Part shown: one piece after another, positions 50,097 to 58,531 of the stretch
Layout of the letters: every line of letters starts with the position of its first letter
Numbering within the stretch: position 1 is the first letter of the stretch
DNA from: Streptomyces sp. NBC_00523
GTDB taxonomy: Bacteria > Actinomycetota > Actinomycetes > Streptomycetales > Streptomycetaceae
Reading direction: 5' to 3'
DNA length: 64,000 nucleotides
Assembly: GCF_036346615.1 (NCBI RefSeq)
Contig: NZ_CP107836.1
Location: 6,262,001 to 6,326,000, forward strand
The notes under the pieces: generated by a model
Told to the model about the DNA's origin: nothing
Databases searched by the model: none
The model's input: the letters and a program-made list of their open reading frames with translations, nothing else
Program-made: the position numbers and the translations under genes

Positions 50097-52105
50097 GCGG
50101 GGACCTCCAGAGGGTCGAGCTTGTTCGCTTTCCGGATCTCGTCGACGATACGGCCGATGATCTCCGTGATGCCGAAGTCCTTCGGGGTGAACACGGCGGC
50201 GACACCCGCCCTGATCAGGGCCTCGGCGTCGGCCGGGGGAATGATGCCGCCGGCGATGACCGGGATGTCGCCGGCCCCGGTGCGGCGCAGCCGGACCAGC
50301 ACGTCCGGCACCAGCTCGGCGTGCGAGCCGGACAGGATGGACAGGCCGACGCAGTGCACGTCCTCGGCGACGGCGGCCGAGACGATCTGTTCGGGCGTCA
50401 GGCGGATGCCCTGGTAGACGACCTCGAAGCCGGCGTCCCTGGCCCGCACCGCGATCTGCTCGGCGCCGTTGGAGTGCCCGTCCAGCCCGGGCTTGCCGAC
50501 CAGCAGCCGCAGCCGCCCGACGCCCAGGTCCTCGGCGGTCCGCGCGGTCTTCTCGCGTACGAGGGCGAGCGGCGAGCCCTCCTCGGCGGTGACCGCGACC
50601 GGGGCGGACGACACCCCGGTCGGCGCCCGGAACTCGCCGAATACGTCGCGCAGCGCCCAGGACCACTCGCCGGTGGTCACCCCCGCACGGGCGCACTCGA
50701 CGGTCGCCTCCATCAGGTTCTCGGTGCCGGCGGCGGCCTTCTTCAGCGCGGCCAGCGCCTCGGTGGCCCGGGGCTCGTCCCGGTTGTCCCGCCACTCGTG
50801 GAGCGCGGCCACGACCCGCGCCTCGTTCGCCGGGTCGACCGTCATGATCGCCCCGTCGAGGTCGGCGGTGAGCGGGTTGGGCTCGGTCGTCTCGTAGACG
50901 TTGACGCCGATGATCTTCTCGTCACCGGCCTCGATCCGGGCCCGCCGCTCGGCGTGCGAGGAGACCAGCTCGGACTTGAGGTAGCCGGACTCGACGGCCG
51001 CCATGGCGCCGCCCATCTGCTCGATCCGGTCCATCTCGGCCAGCGAGTCGGCGACCAGCTCGTCCACCTTGGCCTCGATGACGTGCGAACCGGCGAAGAT
51101 GTCCTCGTACTCCAGCAGGTCGCTCTCGTGCGCCAGGACCTGCTGGATGCGCAGCGACCACTGCTGGTCCCAGGGCCGGGGGAGCCCCAGCGCCTCGTTC
51201 CAGGCGGGCAGCTGGACCGCGCGGGCCCGGGCGTCCTTGGAGAGGGTCACGGCCAGCATTTCGAGCACGATGCGCTGGACGTTGTTCTCCGGCTGCGCCT
51301 CGGTCAGGCCGAGGGAGTTGACCTGGACGCCGTAGCGGAACCGGCGCTGCTTGGCGTCGGTGATGCCGTAGCGCTCGCGGGTGACGCGGTCCCAGATGCG
51401 GCCGAAGGCGCGCATCTTGCACATCTCCTCGATGAAGCGGACGCCCGCGTTCACGAAGAACGAGATCCGCGCGACGACGGCCCCGAACTTCTCCTCGGGC
51501 ACCTGCCCGGAGTCGCGCACCGCGTCGAGGACGGCGATGGCCGTCGACATCGCGTACGCGATCTCCTGGACCGGGGTCGCCCCCGCCTCCTGGAGGTGGT
51601 AGCTGCAGATGTTGATCGGGTTCCACTTGGGGATGCGGTTGACCGTGTACGTGATCATGTCGGTGGTCAGCCGCAGCGAGGGCCCGGGCGGGAAGACGTG
51701 CGTCCCGCGCGACAGGTACTCCTTGACGATGTCGTTCTGCGTGGTGCCCTGGAGCCTGCCCGGGTCGGCGCCCTGCTCCTCCGCGACGACCTGGTAGAGC
51801 GCCAGCAGCCACATGGCGGTGGCGTTGATCGTCATGGAGGTGTTCATCTGCTCCAGGGGGATGTCCTGGAAGAGCCGCCTCATGTCACCGAGGTGCGACA
51901 CGGGCACACCGACCCGGCCGACCTCGCCGCGCGCCAGCACGTGGTCGGGGTCGTACCCCGTCTGGGTCGGCAGGTCGAAGGCGACCGACAGACCCGTCTG
52001 GCCCTTGGCGAGGTTGCGCCGGTAGAGCTCGTTGGAGGCCTCAGCCGTGGAGTGGCCCGCGTACGTCCGCATGAGCCAGGGGCGGTCCTTCTGACGGCCG
52101 CTCAT
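50093..52105 (-). CDS. ecm: Ethylmalonyl-CoA mutase (MeaA)
   Basis: A 670-residue B12-dependent mutase converting (2R)-ethylmalonyl-CoA to methylsuccinyl-CoA. Residues about 10-510 form the TIM-barrel mutase domain (RTYAGHSTAEASN, GLSVAFDLPTQTGYDPD, SMTINATAMWLLALY). Residues about 530-665 are the cobalamin-binding domain, with DGHSNGAEQIA giving the axial His544, followed by GLSILSGSH and VIAGGIIP. Originally named MeaA in Streptomyces. One base separates it from ccr upstream. No MeaB chaperone lies in the window. Confidence 0.95.
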   Translation of the reverse strand: MSGRQKDRPWLMRTYAGHSTAEASNELYRRNLAKGQTGLSVAFDLPTQTGYDPDHVLARGEVGRVGVPVSHLGDMRRLFQDIPLEQMNTSMTINATAMWLLALYQVVAEEQGADPGRLQGTTQNDIVKEYLSRGTHVFPPGPSLRLTTDMITYTVNRIPKWNPINICSYHLQEAGATPVQEIAYAMSTAIAVLDAVRDSGQVPEEKFGAVVARISFFVNAGVRFIEEMCKMRAFGRIWDRVTRERYGITDAKQRRFRYGVQVNSLGLTEAQPENNVQRIVLEMLAVTLSKDARARAVQLPAWNEALGLPRPWDQQWSLRIQQVLAHESDLLEYEDIFAGSHVIEAKVDELVADSLAEMDRIEQMGGAMAAVESGYLKSELVSSHAERRARIEAGDEKIIGVNVYETTEPNPLTADLDGAIMTVDPANEARVVAALHEWRDNRDEPRATEALAALKKAAAGTENLMEATVECARAGVTTGEWSWALRDVFGEFRAPTGVSSAPVAVTAEEGSPLALVREKTARTAEDLGVGRLRLLVGKPGLDGHSNGAEQIAVRARDAGFEVVYQGIRLTPEQIVSAAVAEDVHCVGLSILSGSHAELVPDVLVRLRRTGAGDIPVIAGGIIPPADAEALIRAGVAAVFTPKDFGITEIIGRIVDEIRKANKLDPLEVPA

Positions 52106-52106
52106 G

Positions 52107-53468
52107 TCAGACGTTCCGGAAGCGGTTGATGGCGTCCAGGTGCTTGGCGCGCATCTCGTGGTCGCGCACGCCCATGCCCTCGCGCGGGGCCAGCGCCAGG
52201 ACGCCGACCTTGCCCTGGTGGGCGTTGCGGTGCACGTCGTGGGCGGCCTGGCCGGTCTCCTCCAGCGAGTAGACCTTGGAGAGCGTCGGGTGGATCTTGC
52301 CCTTGGCGATCAGGCGGTTGGCCTCCCACGCCTCGCGGTAGTTGGCGAAGTGGGAGCCGATGATGCGCTTGAGCGACATCCACAGGTAGCGGTTGTCGTA
52401 CTCGTGGTTGTAGCCCGAGGTCGAGGCGCAGGTGACGATGGTGCCGCCCTTGCGCGTCACGTAGACGCTCGCGCCGAAGGTCTCGCGGCCGGGGTGCTCG
52501 AAGACGATGTCCACGTCCTCGCCGCCGGTCAGCTCACGGATGCGCTTGCCGAACCGCTTCCACTCGCGCGGGTCCTGGTTCTGCTCGTCCTTCCAGAACT
52601 TGTAGCCCTCGGCGTTGCGGTCGATGATCGCCTCGGCGCCCATCTTCCGGCAGATCTCCGCCTTCTGGTCGCTGGAGACGACACAGATCGGATTGGCGCC
52701 GCCGGCCAGCGCGAACTGCGTGGCGTACGAGCCGAGTCCGCCGCTGGCGCCCCAGATCAGGACGTTGTCGCCCTGCTTCATGCCGGCGCCGTTGCGCGAG
52801 ACGAGCTGGCGGTACGCGGTCGAGTTGACGAGCCCGGGAGCCGCGGCCTCCTCCCAGCTGAGGTGGTCCGGCTTCGGCATCAGCTGGTTCGACTTGACGA
52901 GCGCGATCTCGGCGAGACCGCCGAAGTTGGTCTCGAAGCCCCAGATGCGCTGCTCCGGGTCCAGCATCGTGTCGTTGTGGCCGTCCGATGACTCCAGCTC
53001 GACCGAGAGGCAGTGCGCGACGACCTCGTCACCGGGCTTCCAGGCGTTGACGCCCGGGCCGGTGCGCAGGACGACGCCCGCCAGGTCGGAACCGATGACG
53101 TGGTACGGCAGGTCGTGGCGCTTGGTGAGCTCGCTGACCCGGCCGTAGCGCTCCAGGAAGCCGAAGGTGGAGACCGGCTCGAAGATCGAGGTCCAGACGG
53201 AGTTGTAATTCACCGAGCTGGCCATGACCGCGACCAGGGCCTCGCCCGGGCCGAGCTCCGGCACCGGCACGTCCTCCACGTGGAGCGACTTGCGCGGGTC
53301 CTTGTCGCGGCTGTCGACGCCCGCGAACATCTCGGCCTCGTCCTTGTGGACGGTGACCGCGCGGTACGACTCGGGCACGGGGAGCGCCGCGAAGTCGGCG
53401 GCGGCGGGCGCGCCGGAGCCGCCCTTCGCCTCGGTCTGCGACTGGATCGCGTCCAGGATTTCCTTCAC
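52107..53468 (-). CDS. ccr: Crotonyl-CoA carboxylase/reductase
   Basis: A 453-residue MDR-family enzyme that reductively carboxylates crotonyl-CoA to (2S)-ethylmalonyl-CoA with NADPH, the key step of the ethylmalonyl-CoA pathway. VNYNSVWTSIFEP (about 90) and GSDLAGVVLRTG are N-terminal landmarks; WGASGGLGSYATQFALAGG is the nucleotide loop; VFEHPGRETFGASVYV and GSHFANYREAWEANRLI are CCR-type signatures distinguishing it from simple enoyl reductases. The GTG at 53468 has GGAGG. First gene of the operon, preceded by a 219-nt leader. The products also supply ethylmalonyl-CoA for polyketides. Confidence 0.96.
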   Translation of the reverse strand: MKEILDAIQSQTEAKGGSGAPAAADFAALPVPESYRAVTVHKDEAEMFAGVDSRDKDPRKSLHVEDVPVPELGPGEALVAVMASSVNYNSVWTSIFEPVSTFGFLERYGRVSELTKRHDLPYHVIGSDLAGVVLRTGPGVNAWKPGDEVVAHCLSVELESSDGHNDTMLDPEQRIWGFETNFGGLAEIALVKSNQLMPKPDHLSWEEAAAPGLVNSTAYRQLVSRNGAGMKQGDNVLIWGASGGLGSYATQFALAGGANPICVVSSDQKAEICRKMGAEAIIDRNAEGYKFWKDEQNQDPREWKRFGKRIRELTGGEDVDIVFEHPGRETFGASVYVTRKGGTIVTCASTSGYNHEYDNRYLWMSLKRIIGSHFANYREAWEANRLIAKGKIHPTLSKVYSLEETGQAAHDVHRNAHQGKVGVLALAPREGMGVRDHEMRAKHLDAINRFRNV

Positions 53469-53687
53469 GGGTGCCTCCGATGGTGCGGCGTTGAGGGAAC
53501 GCTGAGGGGCCCTGCGAGCAGGGAATGCGGGTCTGGAGGTGTGCCGTCGGTTCGGCGGGTGGTGCTCGGCTGCTTGCTCGGTGGAGCAGAAGGGTTGCCT
53601 GGTGACGCAGGCGCCCGGGCGCGCAAACGCGGTGGTTTGCGGGGACAGCCGGCGTACGTGAGATCCCAGCACGCCGGCCGCCCGGAT
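53469..53687 (-). promoter_or_regulatory. Long structured 5' leader of the ethylmalonyl-CoA operon
   Basis: From the predicted start point (about 53687) to the ccr GTG there are about 219 nt with several hairpins: CGCAAAC-N6-GTTTGCG (53622-53641 region) and the palindrome GCGCCCGGGCGC (53611-53622). I looked for a cobalamin-riboswitch B12 box and did not find one. The function of the leader is unknown. Confidence 0.4.
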
Positions 53688-53693
53688 GCCTTC

Positions 53694-53735
53694 AACGTAT
53701 GGCACTGCGTGACAGCTGACAAGGCACTCGGTGCC
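53694..53735 (-). promoter_or_regulatory. ccr promoter TTGTCA-17-TACGTT with upstream operator
   Basis: On the minus strand TTGTCA (53717-53722) and TACGTT (53694-53699) are 17 bp apart. GGCAC-TCG-GTGCC (53723-53735), a perfect inverted repeat with 5-bp arms, sits immediately upstream of the -35 box. The remaining gap to the GNAT gene (to 53819) shows nothing further. Confidence 0.55.
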
Positions 53736-53819
53736 AGTAATTTCCCTCAATTGTCAGCCGGTCGCCACGCATGAGCAACACGGGCGGCGGTATGGGACGA
53801 GTCGCCCCGGTATGGCAGG

Positions 53820-54632
53820 TCAGGGACGTGCTGGGCGGTAGATGTACGGGGTCGTGGTGGTCAGTGCCGTGAAGCCCAGGCGCTCCAGGATCGGGCGGCT
53901 GTCCTCGGTGGCGTCGACCTGGAGGTAGTCGTAGCCCCGCTCCGCCGCCACGCCCGCCCGGAAGGCCACCAGCGCCCGGTATACGCCCCGCCCGCGCCAC
54001 GCCGGGTCCGTGCCGCCGCCCCACAGCCCCGCGAACCCCGTGCCCGGATACAGCTCCATCCGGGCCGAGCTGACCGGCTCGTCGCCCGCCATGGCCACGA
54101 GGGCCACGAAATGCTTCGGGGCCTCCCGCAGCCGGTCCAGGACCTGCCGGCGCAGCCAGGACCCGTCCCGGCCGAACGCCCGCTCATTGGCGCGCGCCAT
54201 CAGCTCCGCGCCCGCCTCGTCCCGCACCTCTTCCAGCCGGACGCCCTCCGGCAGCGGCACCTCCGTGGCGAGCTCCGCCACCCGCGCCACGAGCAGGGTC
54301 TCCCGCTCCTCGGCCTCGAAACCGGCCGCCAGCAGCCGCGCGCCCAGGTCGGCGGGCCGGTCGTGCCCGTACAGCTTCCACTCGAACGCGTCGCAGCCCA
54401 GCCGCTCGCTGTGCGCCACCTGCTCCGCGACCGCCGCGTCGGCCCGGGCGGCGTCCAGGTCCGGCGCGGACCACACCACCCCGTTCCAGTCGTGCGCGGC
54501 GCCCACCTGCCGTACGACGTCACCCACGCGTTCGACGCGGCCGCGGGGGCCGTCGGGGAGGGCCTGTTCGCGCATCACCCGGTCGAAGACGGCGAGGAGG
54601 CGGGCGCGCTCGGATGTCACATGATCGTTCAT
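53820..54632 (-). CDS. GNAT-family N-acetyltransferase
   Basis: A 270-residue acetyltransferase with a degenerate N-terminal half (about 1-130) and a GNAT fold in the C-terminal half. The acetyl-CoA pyrophosphate loop is GGTDPAWRGRGVYRALV (about 207-223), i.e. the R-x-x-G-x-G/A motif. YDYLQVDATEDSRPILERLG is motif B. The substrate is unknown. I chose the ATG at 54632 by codon pattern; the GTG at 54638 is an alternative, and only weak ribosome-site sequence (GGGGTG) is present. Confidence 0.85.
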   Translation of the reverse strand: MNDHVTSERARLLAVFDRVMREQALPDGPRGRVERVGDVVRQVGAAHDWNGVVWSAPDLDAARADAAVAEQVAHSERLGCDAFEWKLYGHDRPADLGARLLAAGFEAEERETLLVARVAELATEVPLPEGVRLEEVRDEAGAELMARANERAFGRDGSWLRRQVLDRLREAPKHFVALVAMAGDEPVSSARMELYPGTGFAGLWGGGTDPAWRGRGVYRALVAFRAGVAAERGYDYLQVDATEDSRPILERLGFTALTTTTPYIYRPARP

Positions 54633-54685
54633 GCGCACACCCCAGCACCGGGGGACCACCCCGGCAACAGGGTTTCCGGGGCGGC

Positions 54686-55501
54686 TCAGCGCTCCTTGAG
54701 GGCCTGCTGGATCGTCCGCATGACCTCGTCCAGGGGGGCGTCCGTACGCGCCACCGCGACCAGCACCTCGCCCTGCGTCTCCACCGACGCGGCCGGCGGC
54801 TGCGCGGGCTCGGCGCCCGCCGTGCGGCCCGCGCCGATGCCCGTGCCGAAGGTGTCGCGCACGATGGCGAAGGCCTGGTCGAGCTGCGCCTCCACATCGC
54901 CCTGCCCGTCCGCCCGCAGCCAGCGGCGCAGTACGTGGTTGTGCGCGGTGACGACGGCGGACGCGGCGACTTCCGCCAGCAACGGGTCGTCGTTGCCGGG
55001 GTGCTGGTCGCGCTCGTCGAAGTGGCCCAGCAGATAGCGCGTGAACAGCCGCTCGTAGCGGGCCACCGAGGCGATCTCCGCCTGGCGCAGGGTGGGCACC
55101 TCGCGGGTCAGCTTGTAACGGGCCACGGAGACCGCGGGCTTGGCCGCGTACATCCGCATGACTTCCTTGATGCCCCGGCACACCGTGTCGAGCGGGTGCT
55201 CGTGCGCGGGGGCCGCGTTGAGGACGGCCTCGGCCCGTACGAGGGTGTCGTCGTGGTCCGGGAAGATGGCCTCTTCCTTGGAACGGAAGTGGCGGAAGAA
55301 GGTCCGCCGGGCCACACCCGCCGCGCCCGCGATCTCATCGACCGTGGTCGCTTCGTACCCCTTCGTCGCGAAGAGTTCCATCGCCGCGGCGGCCAGCTCG
55401 CGGCGCATTTTGAGCCGCTGGGCGGCGGCTCGGGTGCCCGCGGCACTCTCCGGGACGTCGGGCGCGGCGGACACACGGGTGGACCTGGCGGGCTGGGACA
55501 T
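54686..55501 (-). CDS. TetR-family regulator with C-terminal extension
   Basis: A 271-residue TetR regulator, about 60 residues longer than usual. N-terminal basic/disordered segment 1-30; HTH about 32-80, with EATTVDEIAGAAGVARRTFF and RHFRSKEEAIF. The ligand domain continues to about 215, then an Ala/Pro-rich tail follows (SVETQGEVLVAVARTDAPLD). The ATG at 55501 lies 6 nt after TACGTT with no ribosome site, so it is probably leaderless. It is 91 bp downstream of the 3-hydroxyacyl-CoA dehydrogenase gene on the same strand, which is its most likely target. Confidence 0.9.
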   Translation of the reverse strand: MSQPARSTRVSAAPDVPESAAGTRAAAQRLKMRRELAAAAMELFATKGYEATTVDEIAGAAGVARRTFFRHFRSKEEAIFPDHDDTLVRAEAVLNAAPAHEHPLDTVCRGIKEVMRMYAAKPAVSVARYKLTREVPTLRQAEIASVARYERLFTRYLLGHFDERDQHPGNDDPLLAEVAASAVVTAHNHVLRRWLRADGQGDVEAQLDQAFAIVRDTFGTGIGAGRTAGAEPAQPPAASVETQGEVLVAVARTDAPLDEVMRTIQQALKER

Positions 55502-55592
55502 GGTGTGAACGTACTGCATGGGGGCGGGAGAGCGCGCCTGCGGGGGCGGGCCGCCCGGAGGCCCGAGCAGCCCGCCCCAGCCGGCTCCCGCG

Positions 55593-57374
55593 TCAGCGCC
55601 GGGCATATTCGCGGAATCCGCGTCCCGTCTTGCGGCCGAGGCAGCCCGCGGCCACCAGGTGCTCCAGGAGCGGGGCGGGCGCCAGGCCCGGGTCGCGGAA
55701 CTCGTTGTGGAGCACCTTCTCGATGGCCAGCGAGACATCGAGCCCGACCACGTCGAGGAGCTCGAACGGGCCCATCGGGTAGCCGCCGCCCAGCTTCATC
55801 GCGGCGTCGATGTCGTCGAGGGACGCGTAGTGCTCCTCGACCATCTTGATGGCGTTGTTGAGGTACGGGAACAGCAGCGCGTTCACGATGAAGCCCGCCC
55901 GGTCCCCGCAGTCCACCGGGTGCTTGCGGACCGTGTGGCACACCTCGTGGACCGTGGCGTGCACGTCGTCGGCGGTGAGCACCGTACGCACGACCTCGAC
56001 CAGCTTCATCGCGGGCGCCGGGTTGAAGAAGTGCATCCCGACGACGTCCTCGGGCCGCCCGGTGGCCCGGGCGATCGCGACGACCGGCAGCGAGGAGGTC
56101 GTCGTGGCCAGCACCGCACCCGGCCGGCACACCTTGTCCAGCGTGGCGAACAGCTCCTGCTTGACCAGCAGGTCCTCGGCGACCGCCTCCACGGCCAGGT
56201 CCACCTCGGCGAACGCGTCCAGCGAGGCCGCCGCGGTGATTCTGGCCAGCGTCTCGTCCCGGGCCTGCTCGCTCAGCCGCCCCTTGGTGACCGACCGGCC
56301 CAGCGACTTGGCGATCCGGGCCTTGGTGAGGTCCGCCTTCTCCTGGCCGCGCGCGGCGAGCACCACGTCGTAACCGGCCTTGGCGAAGACCTCGGCGATC
56401 CCCGAGGCCATCGTCCCCGAGCCCGCGACGCCCACCGACCGCACGGTGCGCCCGGCGGCCTCCGCGCCGCGCGGCGCGGGCGTCAGCGCGTCCGGCACCA
56501 CGGTCTGGCTGCCCGCCTCGGCGTAGGTGTAGAAGCCGCGGCCCGCCTTGCGGCCGGTCAGTCCGGCGGAGGCGAGCTGGCCCAGGATGGGCGCGGGGGC
56601 GTGCAGGCGGTCGTGCGAGGTGGAGTACATCGCCTCCAGGACCGTACGGGCCGTGTCGATGCCGATCAGGTCCAGCAGGGCCAGCGGACCCATCGGCAGG
56701 CCGCAGCCCAGCTTCATCGCGGCGTCGATGTCCTCACGGGTGGCGTAGTTCGCCTCGTACATCGCGGCGGCCTGGTTGAGGTAGCCGAACAGCAGGCCGT
56801 CCGCGACGAACCCCGGCCGGTCGCCGATGGCCACCGGCTCCTTGCCCAGCAGGCGCGCCAGCTGGGTGACCGCTTCGACGGCGGGCGGGGCCGTCAGCAC
56901 CGAGGAGACCACCTCGACCAGCTTCATCGCCGGCGCCGGGTTGAAGAAGTGCAGTCCGAGCACCCGCTCGGGGCGCTGCGACTCGGCCGCGAGACGGGTC
57001 ACCGACAGGGCGTTGGTGCCGGTCGCGAGGATCGTGGCGGGGGAGACGACCGCGTCGAGCTCCCGGAAGACCTGCTGCTTGATCTCGTACGACTCCGGCA
57101 CGACCTCGATGACCAGCTCGGCGTCGGCGGCCGCCTGGAGGTCGGAGAACGTACGGAAGCGGGCGAGCGCGTCGCGCCGCTCCTCCTCGGTGATCCGCCC
57201 GCGCTCCACGGCGCGGGCGGTGGACGCCTCCAGCGAGGCGACGGCCCGGCGGGCGGCGGCCTCGTCGGTGTCGATGCCGATGACCTCGCGGCCGGAGCGG
57301 GCGAGGACCTCGGCGATTCCGGTGCCCATCGTGCCGAGGCCGACGACGGCAATGGTGGAGAGAGGGATGTCCAT
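55593..57374 (-). CDS. Tandem-duplicated 3-hydroxyacyl-CoA dehydrogenase
   Basis: A 593-residue protein with two complete 3-hydroxyacyl-CoA dehydrogenases (each about 290 residues) on one chain. Rossmann motifs: VVGLGTMGTGIAEVLARSG (about 10) and VAGSGTMASGIAEVFAKAG (about 315). Each half has the catalytic His in HFFNPAPAMKLVEVV and a C-terminal helical domain ending with the G-R-K-x-G-R-G-F motif. Both halves keep H, N and E positions, so both may be active. Expected role: NAD(P)-linked oxidation of 3-hydroxybutyryl-CoA, or its reverse, supplying crotonyl-CoA to Ccr. CTGGAG precedes the ATG at 57374. Confidence 0.92.
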   Translation of the reverse strand: MDIPLSTIAVVGLGTMGTGIAEVLARSGREVIGIDTDEAAARRAVASLEASTARAVERGRITEEERRDALARFRTFSDLQAAADAELVIEVVPESYEIKQQVFRELDAVVSPATILATGTNALSVTRLAAESQRPERVLGLHFFNPAPAMKLVEVVSSVLTAPPAVEAVTQLARLLGKEPVAIGDRPGFVADGLLFGYLNQAAAMYEANYATREDIDAAMKLGCGLPMGPLALLDLIGIDTARTVLEAMYSTSHDRLHAPAPILGQLASAGLTGRKAGRGFYTYAEAGSQTVVPDALTPAPRGAEAAGRTVRSVGVAGSGTMASGIAEVFAKAGYDVVLAARGQEKADLTKARIAKSLGRSVTKGRLSEQARDETLARITAAASLDAFAEVDLAVEAVAEDLLVKQELFATLDKVCRPGAVLATTTSSLPVVAIARATGRPEDVVGMHFFNPAPAMKLVEVVRTVLTADDVHATVHEVCHTVRKHPVDCGDRAGFIVNALLFPYLNNAIKMVEEHYASLDDIDAAMKLGGGYPMGPFELLDVVGLDVSLAIEKVLHNEFRDPGLAPAPLLEHLVAAGCLGRKTGRGFREYARR

Positions 57375-57715
57375 CACGGGACTCCAGGGATGAGTGACGA
57401 CTGAGGGGACGCACGGGGCGCGCGCGGCGCACGGCGTGCGGGAGGTGCCTGTCGTGGTGTTCGAGCACCGGGCGTGATCCACGCCCGGGACCGGAAAGGA
57501 GCGACGGACCCTGTCCCGGGGCCACGTCTCGTACAGCTGCCGAACCGACAACACTCCGGGGCTGCGTCACCAGGCCATCGGAGCGACGGGAGGGGATCCC
57601 GCTCAACTGAGCTTAACCAGCGAGTAACGAGCGCGCCAGCCCTGGCCAGTTGTGGTCCGTGCCACATTTCGGCACCCCACCAGTACGCACCGTGTCCGCC
57701 GATACGCTGACGGTC
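57375..57715. promoter_or_regulatory. Divergent region of the dehydrogenase and HEAT genes, hairpin and operator candidates
   Basis: A 341-bp gap. CCGGGCGTG-ATC-CACGCCCGG (57468-57488) is a perfect 9-bp hairpin in the dehydrogenase leader. GCTCA-AC-TGAGC (57601-57612) followed by TTAACCAGCGAGTAA (57613-57627) looks like TetR-type operator sequence; the neighbouring TetR may act here. Rightward, TACGCT (57703-57708) lies 7 nt before the HEAT gene ATG. Confidence 0.4.
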
Positions 57716-58291
57716 ATGGACGACGAGGAGTTCCGTTCCCTGGCACACCGGCTGGCCGACGAGGCGGGGGAGTCGGCGGCCTACCGCTCCCTGCTCGCCA
57801 CCGAGGACGAGGAGGAGCTGGCCCGGATGCTGGTCGAGCACGAACGCCCGCTGTGGGCCCGCGAGATCGCCGCCTTCCGCCTGGGCTGCGCAGGCGACCG
57901 GCGCGCCTTCGAACCCCTGGTGCTCCTCCTCAACCACCGCGACCCCGACCGCTGCGTCAGCGCCGCCCACGCCCTGACCCGCCTCGCCGACCCCCGCACC
58001 CCCCGCGCGGCCGCCGCCCTCGCCACCAACCCCCTGCGCACGGCCTACGCCCTCCACCCGGTCCGCCTCCTCACCGCCCTCCGGGCCCCGGAATCCGCCC
58101 CGGCGCTGATCGAGACCCTGTCCCGGCTGCTCGGCCCGGACGAACCGCACTGGCGCGTCGCCCTGGCGTGCGTGGAAGGCTTGGGTGCCCTGGGGGACGA
58201 GGCCGCCCGCCCGGTCCTGGAGGCCGCGCTGCCCCGGCCTCGGCTGGCGGATGCGGCGCGGGAGGCGCTCGGGCGGCTGGGGGAGGGGTGA
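57716..58291 (+). CDS. HEAT-repeat protein
   Basis: A 191-residue all-helical protein with about four HEAT-like repeats: LWAREIAAFRLGCAGDRRAF, CVSAAHALTRLADPRTPRA, LLTALRAPESAPAL, and VACVEGLGALGDEAARPVL. Such repeats form a solenoid used for protein-protein contacts (as in phycobilisome-lyase-like HEAT proteins). No enzymatic motif and no signal peptide. The ATG at 57716 is 7 nt after TACGCT with no ribosome site, so leaderless translation is likely. Its partner is unknown. Confidence 0.78.
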   Translation: MDDEEFRSLAHRLADEAGESAAYRSLLATEDEEELARMLVEHERPLWAREIAAFRLGCAGDRRAFEPLVLLLNHRDPDRCVSAAHALTRLADPRTPRAAAALATNPLRTAYALHPVRLLTALRAPESAPALIETLSRLLGPDEPHWRVALACVEGLGALGDEAARPVLEAALPRPRLADAAREALGRLGEG

Positions 58292-58501
58292 GCGTGTGGT
58301 CCGGCTGGCGCACGACTGGTTCCGGTTGTGGGGTTTCTGTGTGCCCCCGTGCAACCTTCTTCACCACTCTTGAGTCACCCATGGAAGTGACAGAAGCGGG
58401 AGCGACGTCAGGGCGCCCCCTGCGTCACTGACTGCTGCAGCTCGCCGTCGGCGTTCCGCGCCAGTGCGCGCACGGGAAAGGTCGGCAGGGCAACCCGCGC
58501 C

Positions 58502-58513
58502 CAGTGGCCACTG
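58502..58513. promoter_or_regulatory. Palindrome CAGTGGCCACTG before the EcsC gene
   Basis: Perfect 12-bp palindrome directly abutting a -10-like TAGAGAT (58514-58520), 18 bp before the EcsC-family start. The rest of the gap 58292-58531 shows no gene. Confidence 0.4.
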
Positions 58514-58531
58514 TAGAGATGGAGAACCGGG

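Noticed and set aside
53469..53687. Cobalamin riboswitch upstream of ccr-ecm
   Set aside because: Looked for because ecm needs B12, but no B12 box or matching architecture is visible.
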